A DNA stretch of 64,000 nt from the NCBI GenBank assembly GCA_037176705.1, contig CM073898.1, positions 42,075,488-42,139,487 of the forward strand, given 5' to 3'. A program made the translations under genes and the position numbers. Positions 1 to 10,879 of this stretch are shown piece by piece. How positions within the stretch are numbered: the stretch's first letter is position 1; each line of letters opens with the position of its first letter. Below the pieces are notes generated by a model, which saw only the letters and a list, made by a program, of their open reading frames with translations, was not told the origin of the DNA and made no database searches. This stretch comes from Molossus alvarezi. Taxonomy: Eukaryota > Chordata > Mammalia > Chiroptera > Molossidae.

Positions 1-69
1 AAACAAAATATTTTTTATGGCTTCCCACTACTGTTAGGATTAAAGGCCAAAATCTCCCACAACATGGCC

Positions 70-178
70 TACTATGCAGCTGTAAGAAAAAAAGGGGAAG
101 GTGGGAGAGGGGTGTATCAGTGGGGGGAAAGGAGAAACATCTGTAACAAAAATAAATTAATTAAATAATAATAAAAAA
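70..178 (+). mobile_element. L1 3' end, internally deleted copy
   Basis: A 20-base piece of L1 (tactatgcagctgtaagaaa) also occurs in the longer L1 copy at 57959-57978. Here it is joined at once to a G-rich 3'-UTR tract, then 'gagaaacatctgtaacaaaaataaa' and an A-rich tail. The longer copy has about 285 bases between these parts, so this copy is internally deleted. Young family, plus orientation. Confidence 0.75.
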
Positions 179-1021
179 ATGCTGTGATAAAAAAATAAAT
201 AATGGAGGTTGGTTCATCTATTTGGGTGGTGTTCTTCAAGGGTCAAAAACGAAAAAAAATAAAAAGGCTGAACGAAGCTCCACAACCTAGAAACGCTGTT
301 CTTAAGGGGAGATTCCTTAGGGTCTTGAAGAATGCTTGATCACTGAGACTTTCTTCATTCAGAAGTACCACTAAAGGTACATATTCCTTTATTTTATTAG
401 TTGTTATCTAATAAACGTTAGATAACAACTCACACGTTAAAGGAGATGAGTGAGAATGTCTGAGTCTTTTCTGTAACTATCTATGTATCAGTTTGGCAGG
501 GACACAAAGGATATACCCCTTTTCTCCCCTTTTCCTCTGCCTCTAGAGTAGACCTGAGAACATTTACCCACAGGATCTCCAGTCTTGGTTAGACTCCCTC
601 AAATCCAATTTTTCTCTTATGGTCATAAGAATTTGCTTCAGTAGGCCCAGCTGGACTGGCTTCTGCCTTGGGCTAGACAAACCCACCCAGAATTGTCACA
701 GGTTAAGCTCTGGATGGCAGAACTCTGCCAAGGGGGAAATGAGCAAAAATGGATCAAAGCCTTGGCCTCTGATAGGAGATTTAGAGGATTCCTCTTTCCC
801 CTTCTCAGGAAGCTCTGGAGAAGGATTTCTTTTTCTCCCTTTTCTCATCTCCCAACACTTATCATTCAAATATTCCAAATGAAAAGACCTTTCCAATTCC
901 CCTGGGAGAGAGAAATGATCTTGCCTTTATGTTGGGGAGATCTGGAAGCCTGGGAGTTTGGCGAAGGATTTCTCTAAGTAAAATTGAAGAATCAGGAGGG
1001 ATCTCTTCAACTAAGACTATT
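179..1021. other. unique sequence, no gene seen
   Basis: No repeat family or coding exon recognised. Short overlapping frames occur on both strands, without codon structure or motifs. It holds one perfect hairpin at 399-430, listed separately. Confidence 0.5.
399..430. repeat. perfect 13-bp inverted repeat (hairpin)
   Basis: agttgttatctaa at 399-411 is the exact reverse complement of 418-430, with a 6-base loop (taaacg). There is no T-run after it, and it is not inside a repeat that I recognise. Confidence 0.85.
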
Positions 1022-1035
1022 AAAGTAGAGGAAAA

Positions 1036-1298
1036 GCCCTGGCAGGTTTGGCTCCGTGGTTAGAGTGTCGGCCTGCGGTCCAGAGAGACCCGGGTTCGGT
1101 TCCCACTAAGGGCACGTACCTCGGTTGCAGTTTGTCCCCGGCCCTGGTTGGGTTGTGCGGGTGGCAGCCACTCGATGTGTCCCTTTCACGTTGTTGTCTC
1201 TCTCTCTCTCTGCCTCTCTCTTCCTCCCACTCTATCTGAACAAAAAATGGAAAGGTGTCCTTGGGTGAGGATATAAATAAAGAAAGAAAGAAAGAAAG
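1036..1298 (+). mobile_element. VES-type tRNA-derived SINE
   Basis: Head starts gccctggcaggtttggctc, with an A-box-like region (tggctccgtgg) and B-box-like ggttcggttcc. Then come the VES body (gcagtttgtccccggccctgg), a (TC)n stretch, 'atctgaacaaaaaatgg', 'ggtgaggat' and a short (GAAA)n tail. A perfect 12-bp target-site duplication, aaagtagaggaa, lies at 1022-1033 and 1299-1310. This proves insertion by L1-driven retrotransposition. Not a functional tRNA. Confidence 0.95.
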
Positions 1299-1310
1299 AA
1301 AGTAGAGGAA

Positions 1311-1674
1311 GAACCAGATGGGGTAACTACAGGGATGACTTCACTCACACCCTCTCACTTAGAGCTAGCTGGACCATCTCATTTAAAATTGCAACCCTGA
1401 CTCTGCCACACATTTCTGATCCCCTCCCCCGCTTCCCATGTTCCTGTTTCCATCGTCCTTGTATGACTGATGTGTTATGAATGCTGTAGCCCTACCTCCC
1501 ACTTCCCATGCCCCAACCTCAAGAGACTATACATTTTTTGAGATTGGAGATCACTGTGTGGATTGACTGAAGAATTGCAAAGAAAGGAAAGACCTGATTG
1601 TTTACCTGTTACACACTTCTAGGATGCTTACCACATAAACACTTGCCAAACTTGACTTATTCAATCCAAATAGC
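1311..1674. other. unique sequence, no gene seen
   Basis: No repeat or coding signal recognised. Confidence 0.45.
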
Positions 1675-1850
1675 AAAACCATAAGGAAAGTTGTAGTATA
1701 ATCCCCATTCTACAGGTGAGGAAACCAAGGCACAGAGAGGTAAAATGACTTGCCAGGACATGGAGGTAGCCAGTGGCTCAGCCAGGATGCAAACAAAAGC
1801 AGCCTGGATCCAGTGTTCTTGATCTTTACCACTACACTATGGGTCACTCG
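1675..1850 (-). mobile_element. MIR SINE (ancient)
   Basis: The plus strand reads the complement of the MIR core: 'cattctacaggtgaggaaac', 'gcacagagaggtaaaatgac', 'ttgccaggacatgga', then the tRNA-like end 'tttaccactacactat'. Diverged, without clear duplications, as expected for a family older than placental radiation. Confidence 0.85.
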
Positions 1851-1979
1851 TGTGTGCAGAACAAATGAATGAATGATGCTTTCAGACTCAGCTCCAATTC
1901 TAAACTTTTAACACACCGTTCACTGAACTTTTTCTTCTCTGGGAAGAATTAGCTGCTGTGTCTCCATGTGTACTCTACT

Positions 1980-2085
1980 GTATTAAATGTCCTCCCACTT
2001 GTAGGTTGTAAGCTCCCCAAGAGTGAGGACACAGCTCAGGAACTGGTCCACTGGAGGACACCCATCAACATTTGCTGGTCCAAAT
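1980..2085 (+). mobile_element. L2 3'-end fragment (diverged)
   Basis: 'gtaggttgtaagctccccaa gagtgaggacac' followed by a degenerate 'catcaacatttgctgg' resembles the L2 3' end (…tgtaagctccttgagggcagggac… aatatttgttga). Short and diverged. Confidence 0.5.
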
Positions 2086-2089
2086 GGAA

Positions 2090-2655
2090 TTGAAAGAGAA
2101 GAGAGTCATGAATTGTTTGTAGGATGAACTTCGTAGGAAGACTATGGAATACAAAATACTCCCAAAAGTGGAACCAGCTATTTGGAAAGGCAGAATTTTG
2201 CCAGAATAATAGAATGAACTTTCTTTGGCTGAGAACTTCAACATATTTTTATCTTGTTTATCACCTTAAATGCAAATTTACTGAAACTTGGATACACCTA
2301 AATGATGGCATTATCCCTAGTTAGAGAGAGAGCGAGAAAAAACCAAATCACTCCAATAGTGCATTTCTTTACTTTTTTTTTTTCCTTTTTGTATGTCTTT
2401 CATTCTATTAGATATATATTTGTTTTTGTGAAGAAACATAATCACCAGTGCCCAAACATGGGATGTCACTATGCTCATTCATTTTCTCACTTTCTCAGCC
2501 ACCCAGTAAGAGGCACCATGCTGGGCACCATGAAGGGCACAAAGAGGGTGTGAGACCAGTTGAGAACATGCCCTCTGATGAGAGAGGTGAAAATGATAGG
2601 CATTTAAATGATATAAGAAATTCAATTAATCATATTAATAACTAATATTAGCAGT
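2090..2655. other. AT-rich sequence, no gene seen
   Basis: No family recognised. The short frames here carry no coding signature. Confidence 0.4.
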
Positions 2656-2659
2656 CACT

Positions 2660-2875
2660 GTAATAATAGCTAACAGTTTAAAACTCTTCTGAATTATCAG
2701 GCATTATGTCAAAAGGTTGATACACATTTTTCCATTTAATTTTCATAGTGATCCAATGAAGATCCTATTACTGGCCCCATTTTATAAATGAAAAGACAGA
2801 TTCTATAGAACTTAGGCAGTATACTTAGTCACACAGTTAGTGCCAAAGCTGGGAATTAACCATGGGTCTGTTGGA
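2660..2875 (-). mobile_element. MIR SINE (ancient)
   Basis: Antisense MIR: 'gtaataatagctaacagtt', 'ccatttaattttcatagtg', 'gccccattttataaatga', 'agtcacacagttagtgcc', 'gctgggaattaaccatggg'. Nearly full length, diverged. Confidence 0.85.
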
Positions 2876-2901
2876 CACAAGAATCTAAATAATTGTTTAA
2901 A

Positions 2902-3089
2902 TATGCTTTTATTGATTTTTAGAGAGAGATAGAAGCATCGATGACAGAGACACATTGATTGGTTGCCTCCTGCAAGCCCCCCACTGGGGATGGAGCCTGC
3001 AACCCAGGCATGTGCCCTGACCAAGAATGGAACTGGTGACCTCTTGTTCTGTGGGTCTATGCTCAATCACTGAGCCACACTGGCTGAGC
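2902..3089 (-). mobile_element. VES-type SINE, classical subtype
   Basis: Antisense: 'ttttattgatttttagag', 'gcatcgatgacagagacac', 'ttggttgcctcctgca', 'cactggggatggagcc', 'tgagccacactggctg'. Flanked by a 17-bp near-perfect duplication, ctaaataatt(g/t)tttaaa, at 2885-2901 and 3090-3106. Confidence 0.9.
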
Positions 3090-3106
3090 CTAAATAATTT
3101 TTTAAA

Positions 3107-3139
3107 GAAACTATTTGTTTAAATTGATTTGAGAGAGAT

Positions 3140-3172
<33 letters not shown>

Positions 3173-3300
3173 AATTTGTTGTTTCACTTATTTATGCTTT
3201 CATTGGTTGTTTCTTGTATGTGCCCTGACTGGGGATCCAATCTGCAACCTTGGCATATTGCAATGATGTTCTAACCAACTGAGCTACCCCACAAGGACCA
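3107..3300 (-). mobile_element. older VES-type SINE with (GA)n tract
   Basis: Antisense SINE with 'aaattgatttgagagaga', a (GA)n run near 3134-3170, 'tgccctgactggggatcc', 'gcaaccttggcatattg' and 'aaccaactgagctacccca'. More diverged than its neighbour at 2902-3089, which appears to have inserted beside its tail end. Confidence 0.8.
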
Positions 3301-4890
3301 GTGTCTATATTCTAAAATAAATTTAGCAATGGAAAATTTAGGAGCTGGAAAGGAGAAGGGGCTAGTTTCTAGATTATACAATATATCTCAAAGTTAGCAA
3401 TGACAACAGTTATTAAATGAGTTAATAGTAATAATCTACAACTGTTATTAATTACTTTTTCAGTGTGACGATAATGTTAAAATAGTGAACCAGGATTTTT
3501 TTTTTATATATATTCTTACTTATATGAAGGAAAGGAAAGGTATTTAGTGTCATAGTTGTAGATTATTCTTTTAGATCCTTCTTTTCCTCCTTCTCTAGCT
3601 TTCTTTTTTCCTTCCCTATTGCTGTCTGATATTGACGCATCGTACCTCCATATCAGATCAAAAGCATATGGGATTTTGAACTTATTGACACTGTTCTGTT
3701 AAAAATTACATTTAGAAGCATGTTAAAAGGTCACCTCTCTGGTTACTTATTTCTTGACACTTTCCGAGCACGGACTGCAGCCTTGGTTCATTAGTCAAAG
3801 ATATTAACAGCCAGGGTTTGGCTTTCTGAGGTCACGTGGTACAGTCCGGGCCCACACATATTTCTAAGGCTTGTTAGAGTCTTTATTCTTTAAGAATTTC
3901 CCATTAAGCTCTGCCCATGAAGTGCAATAATAGGTTAGATTGTCATCAGATACAAATCAGCATCATTTCTACAAGTATCTTTAAGCATTCATTAGTTCTG
4001 TGCTTATGTTTTAAGGAAAATGAAGGCGGGGGGAGGAAAAATGCCCCATCTCCAACACAGAGCCTTTTCCTTCTTCAAGAGCATCTCATTTTGAAATCAT
4101 TGAAATTAAGACACTGAGAATGTACCAAATCAAATGCAGAAAATGTGCTTTTCCTGCGGAAATGAGGATGTCTACAATCTTGACTTTTTTATTCACATAA
4201 AGGCATCATCTTTGATCATTATCAGATTTTACAACTCACTGTTCCCTTTCAGTCTTCAGGGAAAGAGGATCATGTAAATGGACAGACAAATACTTGGCTT
4301 ATAAAAGGCATTCGATATTAATAACAGCAATAAAAAATGTTTACCTCACTTAAGCAGAGTGTGTGTATAGATGGGATTTGTGTGTGTGTGTGTGTGATGT
4401 GGATGTGTATATGCCCTCCTCTCACTCAGAAAGAAAGTATAGAAGATCAGAATAAGCATTATAGGATTTTTGTATGCAATATTAGTCCATTTCTTGGCGG
4501 AGACCCAAATCTATTGTGGCAAGAAAGTAATAGATGAACTAACTAGGGACTTAGACTTACTGGCTAGTGTCCAAGAAACATTAAAAAATTGAACATAACA
4601 AGTAGGATGGTGCATGCAAATTTAGATGTCTTATTGAAAACAGCACATATTAATATATTAGACTTGTAGACGTGAGGGTGTTTTAATACCTACTCAGGAA
4701 TTGCTCATGGGTCGGCACCACAGAAAAGCCACTTGCATAAGCGTGCGCTTACAGAAATGAGGTCAGGAGGGAGTGATCATGGCTGGACTATTCTAAAAAC
4801 TGGAAAGTAGGCAAAATATGTTATTGCCATGGTCAAGGCATCAACTTTCTCCTTAATTAACTCAAATTTAATTTACTGAATTCCTACTAA
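3301..4890. other. unique AT-rich sequence
   Basis: No gene or clear repeat recognised. A short (TG)n lies at 4379-4396. Frames here are short and unremarkable. Confidence 0.45.
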
Positions 4891-4917
4891 ATGCCAGGCC
4901 CTATTCTTTGTTGTTGT

Positions 4918-5164
4918 TGTTGTTAATCCTCACCTGAGGATATTTTTTTATTGATTTTTGGATAAAGTGGAAGGTAGGGAAGGAAAAAGAGAGAGAAACA
5001 TACATGTGAGAGAGAGACATCGATTGGCTGCCTCTGCAAGACCCCAGCTGGGCCCAGGAATCAAACCCTCAACCCAGGCATATGCCCTTGACCGAGAATC
5101 AAACCCACAACCCTTCAATCCATGGGCTGACACTCTAATCACTGAGCCAAACTGACCAGGGCAT
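4918..5164 (-). mobile_element. VES-type SINE
   Basis: Antisense, from a (TTG)n/T-rich tail (4908-4923) through 'taatcctcacctgaggata', the (GA)-rich zone, 'gacatcgattggctgcctc' and the tRNA head ending 'gccaaactgaccagggc'. The 13-bp duplication caggccctattct is perfect at 4895-4907 and 5165-5177. Confidence 0.93.
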
Positions 5165-5231
5165 CAGGCCCTATTCTAAGATAGTGGGAATGCTCAAATA
5201 AGGATATTAAGAGCATTATTACACAGAAACT

Positions 5232-6095
5232 GTTTTTTTTCTTTAATTCAGGTTTATTAAAATATAATTTATATACAGTAAAATTCACCCCTTTTAAGGG
5301 TAAAGTTTGATGAGCTTTGACAAATATGTGCAGGCATATAATCACCACTATAATTAATATACAGGACATTCACATCTTTTCAAGGAGTTCCCTGTTGATT
5401 ATTTGTGGTTAATACCCTCTTATGATTCCCAGCCCCTGGCAACTGCTAATCTAATTGTGTCCCTCCAGTTTTGCATTTTCCAAATGCCATATAACTGGAA
5501 TTATACAAATTATAGCCTTTTGTTTCTGGCTTTTCACTGAGCATAATGTTTCCCAGATGTCTCCTTACTTCATGTCTCAGTAGTTCATATGTTTTCATTG
5601 CTGACTAGTATTCCACTTGTTTGCACATTACTCAGCTGATGGACTTATGCATTGTTCCTAGTTTTGGTGCTTATGGACAAAGCTACTACAAATATTTGTG
5701 CACAGATATTGCCCATTGTGTGGGTATATGTTTCTTTCTTTTTTTATTTTTATTTTTTCTTTTTGGCTAAATACCTAGGAGTGGGGTTGCTGGGCCATAT
5801 GGTAAGTGTATGTTGAAGTTCAAAAGAAACTGTGGAAGAGTTTTCAAACTGATCACACCATTTTGTTTCCCCAGGACAATGTCTGAGACTTTCGATCATC
5901 CACATTTGCATCGGTGCTGAGTATCATCAGTCATTTTAATTTAAGTCATTCTAATAGATGTGTAAGGGTACCTCGTTATAGTTTGTTTGCATTTCACTAA
6001 TGACTAATGATGTTGAGCATCTTTCCATGTAGTTACTTGCTATCCATACCTCTTTGGTAAAGTGTCTGTTCAACTCTTAGTCTACTTTTTAAAAT
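5232..6095 (-). mobile_element. L1M 3' end (3' UTR plus end of ORF2)
   Basis: The complement of the L1M 3' end, starting with a T-run. Landmarks: 'gtaaaattcacccctttta', 'ggcaactgctaatctaatt', 'actgagcataatgtttccc', 'aaatacctaggagtggggtt', 'ctaatgatgttgagcatc'. Old, 5'-truncated, with no open frame left. Confidence 0.88.
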
Positions 6096-6139
6096 TAGAT
6101 TTTGTCTCTATTGAGATGTTCTGTGAAGTGAAACATTAT

Positions 6140-6225
6140 TTTCTCATCTGTTAAATGGAGATAATGCTCACCTCCCTGTATTTTTGTGAAAGTAAATAAA
6201 ATGTTGTATATAAAAATGTGTAGCA
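6140..6225 (+). mobile_element. MIR, left part (split by a SINE)
   Basis: 'ttttctcatctgttaaatgg', 'agataatgctcacctccctg', 'agtaaataaaatgttg' match the central and 3' MIR. The remainder resumes at about 6485, after the SINE. Confidence 0.75.
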
Positions 6226-6473
6226 GCCCTGGCTGGTGTGGCTCAGTGGATAGAGCATTGGCCCCTTGGACTGCAGGGTTGTGGGTTTGATTCCTTGTCA
6301 AGGGCACGTACCTGGATTGCAGGTTCAATCCCTGGCCCCAGTCAGGGGAGCATACTCAAGGCAACTGATCCATGTATCTCTCTCACATTGATGTTCCTCT
6401 CTCTTTCTCCCTTACACTCTCTCTAGAAATCAATGGAAAAAATATCCTCAGGTGAGAATACAAAAAAAAAAAA
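6226..6473 (+). mobile_element. VES-type SINE inserted in a MIR
   Basis: gccctggctggtgtggctca, then the tRNA-like head, 'gggcacgtacctggattg', a (TC)n zone, 'tctagaaatcaatgg', 'atatcctcaggtgagaat' and an A14 tail. An imperfect duplication is visible: aaaatgtgtag before, aaaatgtttag after. Confidence 0.93.
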
Positions 6474-6484
6474 AATGTTTAGTA

Positions 6485-6530
6485 TAGTTCATAATATGTA
6501 ACTATTACTCTATTGCTATTATTATAAGAT
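6485..6530 (+). mobile_element. MIR, right part
   Basis: 'agttcataatatgtaactat' and 'ctattgctattattataag' match the MIR 3' terminus. This completes the element interrupted at 6226-6473. Confidence 0.6.
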
Positions 6531-6617
6531 ACAATTCCTATTTCAAGGTGCTTACCATCTAGTTAAAATCAATGTCTTTCACTTTCTTCTAGGCAATGTT
6601 GCACCCCATGCTATTTT

Positions 6618-6826
6618 TTTTTAACTTTCACCCAAGATATGTTTTTACTGATTTTGAGAGAGAGAAACACCAATGTGAGAGAGAAACATCTATCAGTTGC
6701 CTCCTGTATATGCCCTGACTGGGACTGAGTCTACAACATAGTATGTGTTCTGGCTGGGGACAGAACCCACAATATTTTTAATGTATAGGATGATGCTCTA
6801 ACCAACTGAGCAACCTGGTCTGGGTT
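6618..6826 (-). mobile_element. VES-type SINE
   Basis: Antisense SINE with an extra segment in its head region, giving two 'ctggctggg/tgactggg'-like blocks. The duplication caccccat(g/t)ctatttt lies at 6602-6617 and 6827-6842, with 15 of 16 bases matching. Confidence 0.88.
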
Positions 6827-6842
6827 CACCCCATTCTATTTT

Positions 6843-7133
6843 GATCCTACCTGAGCCTCAGTTAACCTTTGATATAATCCCAAATGATAGCTAAGACATT
6901 GCGGCAATAGGTAACTATATAATACTCTTGGGCTGTCTTCATTGCTTAAAGATAGAAATTTTATCTAAGACCTAGAGGCTGTATTGGTGGAATGACAAGT
7001 TTATTGGTGGGCATGGTTTGTCATGTAATGACTTCAACATTTGACACATTCCTTAGTTTGCAGCCCTAGAGAAATAATGCCTTTGAGGACCACATCCTGA
7101 GAGAGCAGTGCCTAGAGCTTCTCCAAAATTCTT
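6843..7133. other. unique sequence, no gene seen
   Basis: No repeat or coding signal recognised. Confidence 0.4.
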
Positions 7134-7227
7134 CTTTTTTTTTTTTACTTGCCCCTAGCGGGAACCGAACCCAGGACCCACTGGTCCGCAGGCCGATGCT
7201 TAACCACTGAGCCAAAGTGGCCAGGGC
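7134..7227 (-). mobile_element. half SINE: tRNA head only, poly(A)
   Basis: Read on the minus strand: gccctggccactttggctca, A-box-like region, anticodon-like stretch, B-box-like ggttcggttcc, 'cgctaggggcaagt', then directly a run of 13 A. The usual VES body and (TC)n are missing. A second copy with nearly the same end point lies at 47451-47555. Confidence 0.85.
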
Positions 7228-7314
7228 TCAGAATTATTGAGGGGGACCATGGAGTCAGAAACAAGGGAACTTAATTTCTCTGAAAGATTTAAGGATAGAA
7301 TGAAAAAGGAAACC

Positions 7315-7660
7315 CTATTGGTCAATAAACAGATGGTGGGAAAATACTCCATTCCACTAGTGTTTATGGAATGCAAATCCAAACAATAATTCAATACCAT
7401 TTTATAATTCTTAAAGAGGTAAAAACTAGTCTGATAACATTAAGGATCTTGACAATGTAAAACAATGTATAAAACCATTTGGAGAATATTTAACAATGTT
7501 GATAATGTCCATTTCCTACCACCAAGCATCGTCACTTCTATGTATCTACCTTGGAGAAATGTTCTTCTACGTGGAAGGAGATATGTTCAAAGGAGTTTGC
7601 TGCAGCTTTAATAACATGCAAGAGTATTCACTTGTTTTTTACTCACCATCAGTACTTATA
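7315..7660 (+). mobile_element. old L1ME fragment (ORF2 3' region)
   Basis: Diverged match to the end of L1 ORF2: 'ttatggaatgcaaatccaaa', 'caataccattttataatt', 'aaccatttggagaat', 'cacttctatgtatctacctt'. No open frame. Confidence 0.6.
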
Positions 7661-8484
7661 GAAACAATTTAGACCCACAGTCTTTCATTTTTTCTACAAG
7701 TTACTTTCTCCAGGAAATCTACCATGACTCTGTTATGAACTGGCATTTTTATTTATTGTGTACTGGGAGCTTTGGGATCAGAGAGAGTTGTTTCTTCTAC
7801 CTCAGTCGATTCAGTGTTGTGCACAGGACAACCTGCACTCTGTAGGCAAATTTGAAGAGTCTGCAAGAAGTCTTAAGGAGCAAATTGGGAAATTTAGATA
7901 ATTTCTTGTTCAAGTGCTTAATATCTAGTAATATGAGTCCTTGAAATGTCTTTAAAATGCCAGCTGGGAAAAGAAAGAATTGCATTTTCTAGAGTAAAAC
8001 CTTTGATTCACTAGAACCTTCAAATAAGCAATTTGCACCTCTGGTTTTCTCTGAGAAAAGGGGAAATAATCACACCATAAGTTCATATTAAGTACCAGTT
8101 AAAAAAATCAATATATTTTCAGAAACATCTTCCATATTCTCTACATTTCCATCTAGACTCTTAGATAATTATTGGCATTAATAGTAACCTTGAAATCTTG
8201 ATAGCACCTGGATGATCAAAAAGACTTGGTTTCATTCAATGTGTATCTAATTAAGAAGAAGAACAAAATTTTTAAATAACATGATATGAAACAATAAATT
8301 CTGGATCGGGGGCATCAGGTCTAAGTTATCAGCAAAATGTATATGTTTTACATATATCCATTTGGCACAACTTCAAAAATTTAGATAGTATGCATCAAAG
8401 GCAAGGTCATCAAACCAATCTACTATGAATTGCTAGAACCAAAATCCATCGTGAAATATTGTTGCCAAGAAGGGAAATTTCACA
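7661..8484. other. AT-rich sequence, no gene seen
   Basis: No family recognised with confidence. It may be further decayed L1, given the fragments on both sides. Confidence 0.35.
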
Positions 8485-8810
8485 TGCTATTTCACCCAAT
8501 AGTTCTACTTGTATAGCCTAAAGGGGAGAAGATATATTCTTCAAAGATGTATATTACAATGTTATATTAAATAACAAAAATTATAAAGAACATAATACCC
8601 CAAAATGGGATTGAATAAATTATTGAGCACGTTCAATTACTTGAATACTATTCAGCTATTCAATATGATAAATTGAAAACAATATATCAACACAATGAAG
8701 GTCATGATATATACAAAACATTATGTTCATATATTATTATAATTATGCCAAATTTATGAGTTCATTTGTACAGGAATTTGATGGAAGATAGCAAATAGTC
8801 ATTTGCTTTG
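8485..8810 (+). mobile_element. old L1ME 3' fragment
   Basis: 'caatagttctacttgtatag', 'gggattgaataaattattg', 'tgaatactattcagctatt', 'acaatgaaggtcatgat' follow the order of the L1ME 3' end. Probably the continuation of 7315-7660. Confidence 0.6.
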
Positions 8811-8862
8811 TGGGCGTTTGGCGGTCATGGATAACATTGCTATTCTTTTGGGCAGCTTGTTA

Positions 8863-9129
8863 CTTTTATTTTTTCTATTACTTTATTTTCTATTTTTTAT
8901 GGTTGACTGTATTACAGATGTCCCCCATTTTCCCCCTTTTGCTCCCCTTCACCCAGCCCCCACCCCATCCCAGGCTTTCACCACACTATTCTCTGAGTCC
9001 ATGGGCTATGCATATATACATATAAGTTTTTTGGTTACTCTCTTCCCACCCCCCGCCCCCATCTTGATCCCCTCTGAGATTTGTCAGTCTATTCCATGCA
9101 TCCATGTCTCTGGACCTATTTTTTTTTGT
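8863..9129 (-). mobile_element. L1 3'-UTR end, older variant
   Basis: Antisense copy of the same 3' UTR as the L1 at 57206-58361: 'ttacagatgtcccccatttt', a C-rich tract, 'ccatgggctatgcatatata', 'tttgtcagtctattccatg'. Strongly 5'-truncated. Flanks cagcttgtta (from 8853) and cagcttattta (from 9130) look like the duplication. Confidence 0.82.
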
Positions 9130-9140
9130 CAGCTTATTTA

Positions 9141-10555
9141 ATTAAATAAAGCCCTCTATTCCTTGAGTATACTGATTTATTTAGAGCTATGCCTCACTCT
9201 TATACACAATGGCAAACATTAATGTAAGTTTTGGGAAGACATTTTGAGTAAAAGAAATTCATACTCCTTGCAAAGTGGCTACAGTTTTCTTACATAAATC
9301 ACATCTATTTTATAATGAAGGGATCCTTTCCCCTTAACCCCCAACTGCTTCAACTAGGCTTTCCCCGAGTTTGTATAATCAGAACAACCTTAAAAAAATA
9401 AATAAAAATCAGAAAAGGTGCACTTCTCAGCTGAAGGAGTTTTCTTAAGCTCCCGTGGCTCTAATTGCTACATGCCAATTGTTCAATAAATAACGCTGGC
9501 CATAGAAGAAAAGATATTAATTAAGGAAAGGATTTAGGCTGACTCAGTCTCATACATGAGACAAAAGGTTAAGTAAATGCCAAGGCCGCTGTGCCTCTTC
9601 AAACAAGGAATATTAGTTTTAGAATCATTAATGTCTACTTAGAAAACAGAGTCATATTGGAGACTTATATGCCAAAATAACCAAGGCCAGAGCTGTTTCT
9701 TTTCAATCTGAAGCAAAATTATTCACCAACTGAGGGCTAAATGTATGCAATTAAGAGAGCTAGGTAAGACAACAGAGACTGGCACTTTTAATATATAGCC
9801 AAATTGAGATCATGTTTTCCTTGAATGGAGTAACTTGCAAGGTTAATATGTATCAGCAAGACCCGGATCAATTTTGCTGAGGAAAAGCAGGGCTGACTGG
9901 TGGTGAGGAAGCTACTCCAGGTTCTGAAGTGGTTGTAGCAGAATCCCAAGAGCAGGCCAGTAAGGGGCAGGAGTAAAGACATGGCCAGGACAACTGTCTG
10001 CCTATAGCCAGGCATGCTTCCTCTAAGAACAACGGTGTCTTCAAAGTAAGATATTTTGCAGACTCACATCCATATCTGCACCTGGTTGAGCCTTGGGTAC
10101 TTGCTGCATCAATCTGGAAATTCTGCAAGCTAAGCTTTATTTTTTAGTCAACTTTTTCTCTAGGGTTATCTTTACTCGCTTTCTACCTTCCTGTCAGACA
10201 GGCACTCTGCTGAAGTTAAGGTGAGCAGGAAGGAGAGCTTTTGGTGCCATTTGCATTTTGGCAGAGTTTATAAATATCATTTCTATTTCTTGTACTTATA
10301 TTTAATTTTCCAAATATACCTTATGGGATTTCAAAACCTCTGTCAAGGCAAAATAAGCCTTTTAAGATCAGTGCTTCCAGAGACATAAATGATTCATATT
10401 TACATATCGGGGGAAGTAAAGTATGATATTCAAATTCTAAAATTTAGAGGCATTTTGTTGATGGTAAATTATTTTATAATTATTGCTAATGTTCATTTCT
10501 ATGGAAAATATATTTAATATGTAATTTACAAAATCCTCTTAGAGTGAAAAAGGTG
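9141..10555. other. unique sequence, no gene seen
   Basis: No repeat recognised and no coding support. Overlapping short frames on the minus strand at 9788-10128 carry no recognisable domain. Confidence 0.45.
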
Positions 10556-10559
10556 AAGG

Positions 10560-10735
10560 GGAATATAGTCAATAACATTGTGATACATTTGTACGATGAC
10601 AGATGATAACCATAATTAGTGAGGTGACCACATTGTAAAGCATAAAGATGTTGAATAACTATGTTGTACACTTGAAACTAATATAACTAATATGTTATAT
10701 ACCAACTATACTAAAATAAAAATAAGATAAAATAC
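10560..10735 (+). mobile_element. L1M 3'-terminal fragment
   Basis: 'gatgacagatgataaccata', 'gtgaccacattgtaaagca', 'aataactatgttgtacact', 'tgaaactaatataactaa', 'ccaactatactaaaataaaa' match the end of an L1M 3' UTR, including its A-rich terminus. Confidence 0.75.
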
Positions 10736-10754
10736 ATGTGATTATGAATGTACA

Positions 10755-10875
10755 TGTGTATATATATATATATATATATACTTTATATGTATTTATATGT
10801 GTATGCATACATACACACATATTGATGGAGAATAAAGTCCCATTCTGCATATATGTGTGTATGTACATGTATACA
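10755..10875. repeat. (TA)n/(TG)n microsatellite
   Basis: About ten TA units at 10759-10780, followed by degenerate TATG/CATA repeats. It directly follows an L1 A-rich end, a common birthplace of microsatellites. Confidence 0.9.
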
Positions 10876-10879
10876 TTCC

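Noticed and set aside
1036..1110. tRNA gene (tRNA-like sequence with A and B boxes)
   Set aside because: It is the head of a SINE: it continues into the VES body and A-rich tail, has a target-site duplication and does not fold as a complete tRNA. The same applies to the other SINE heads.
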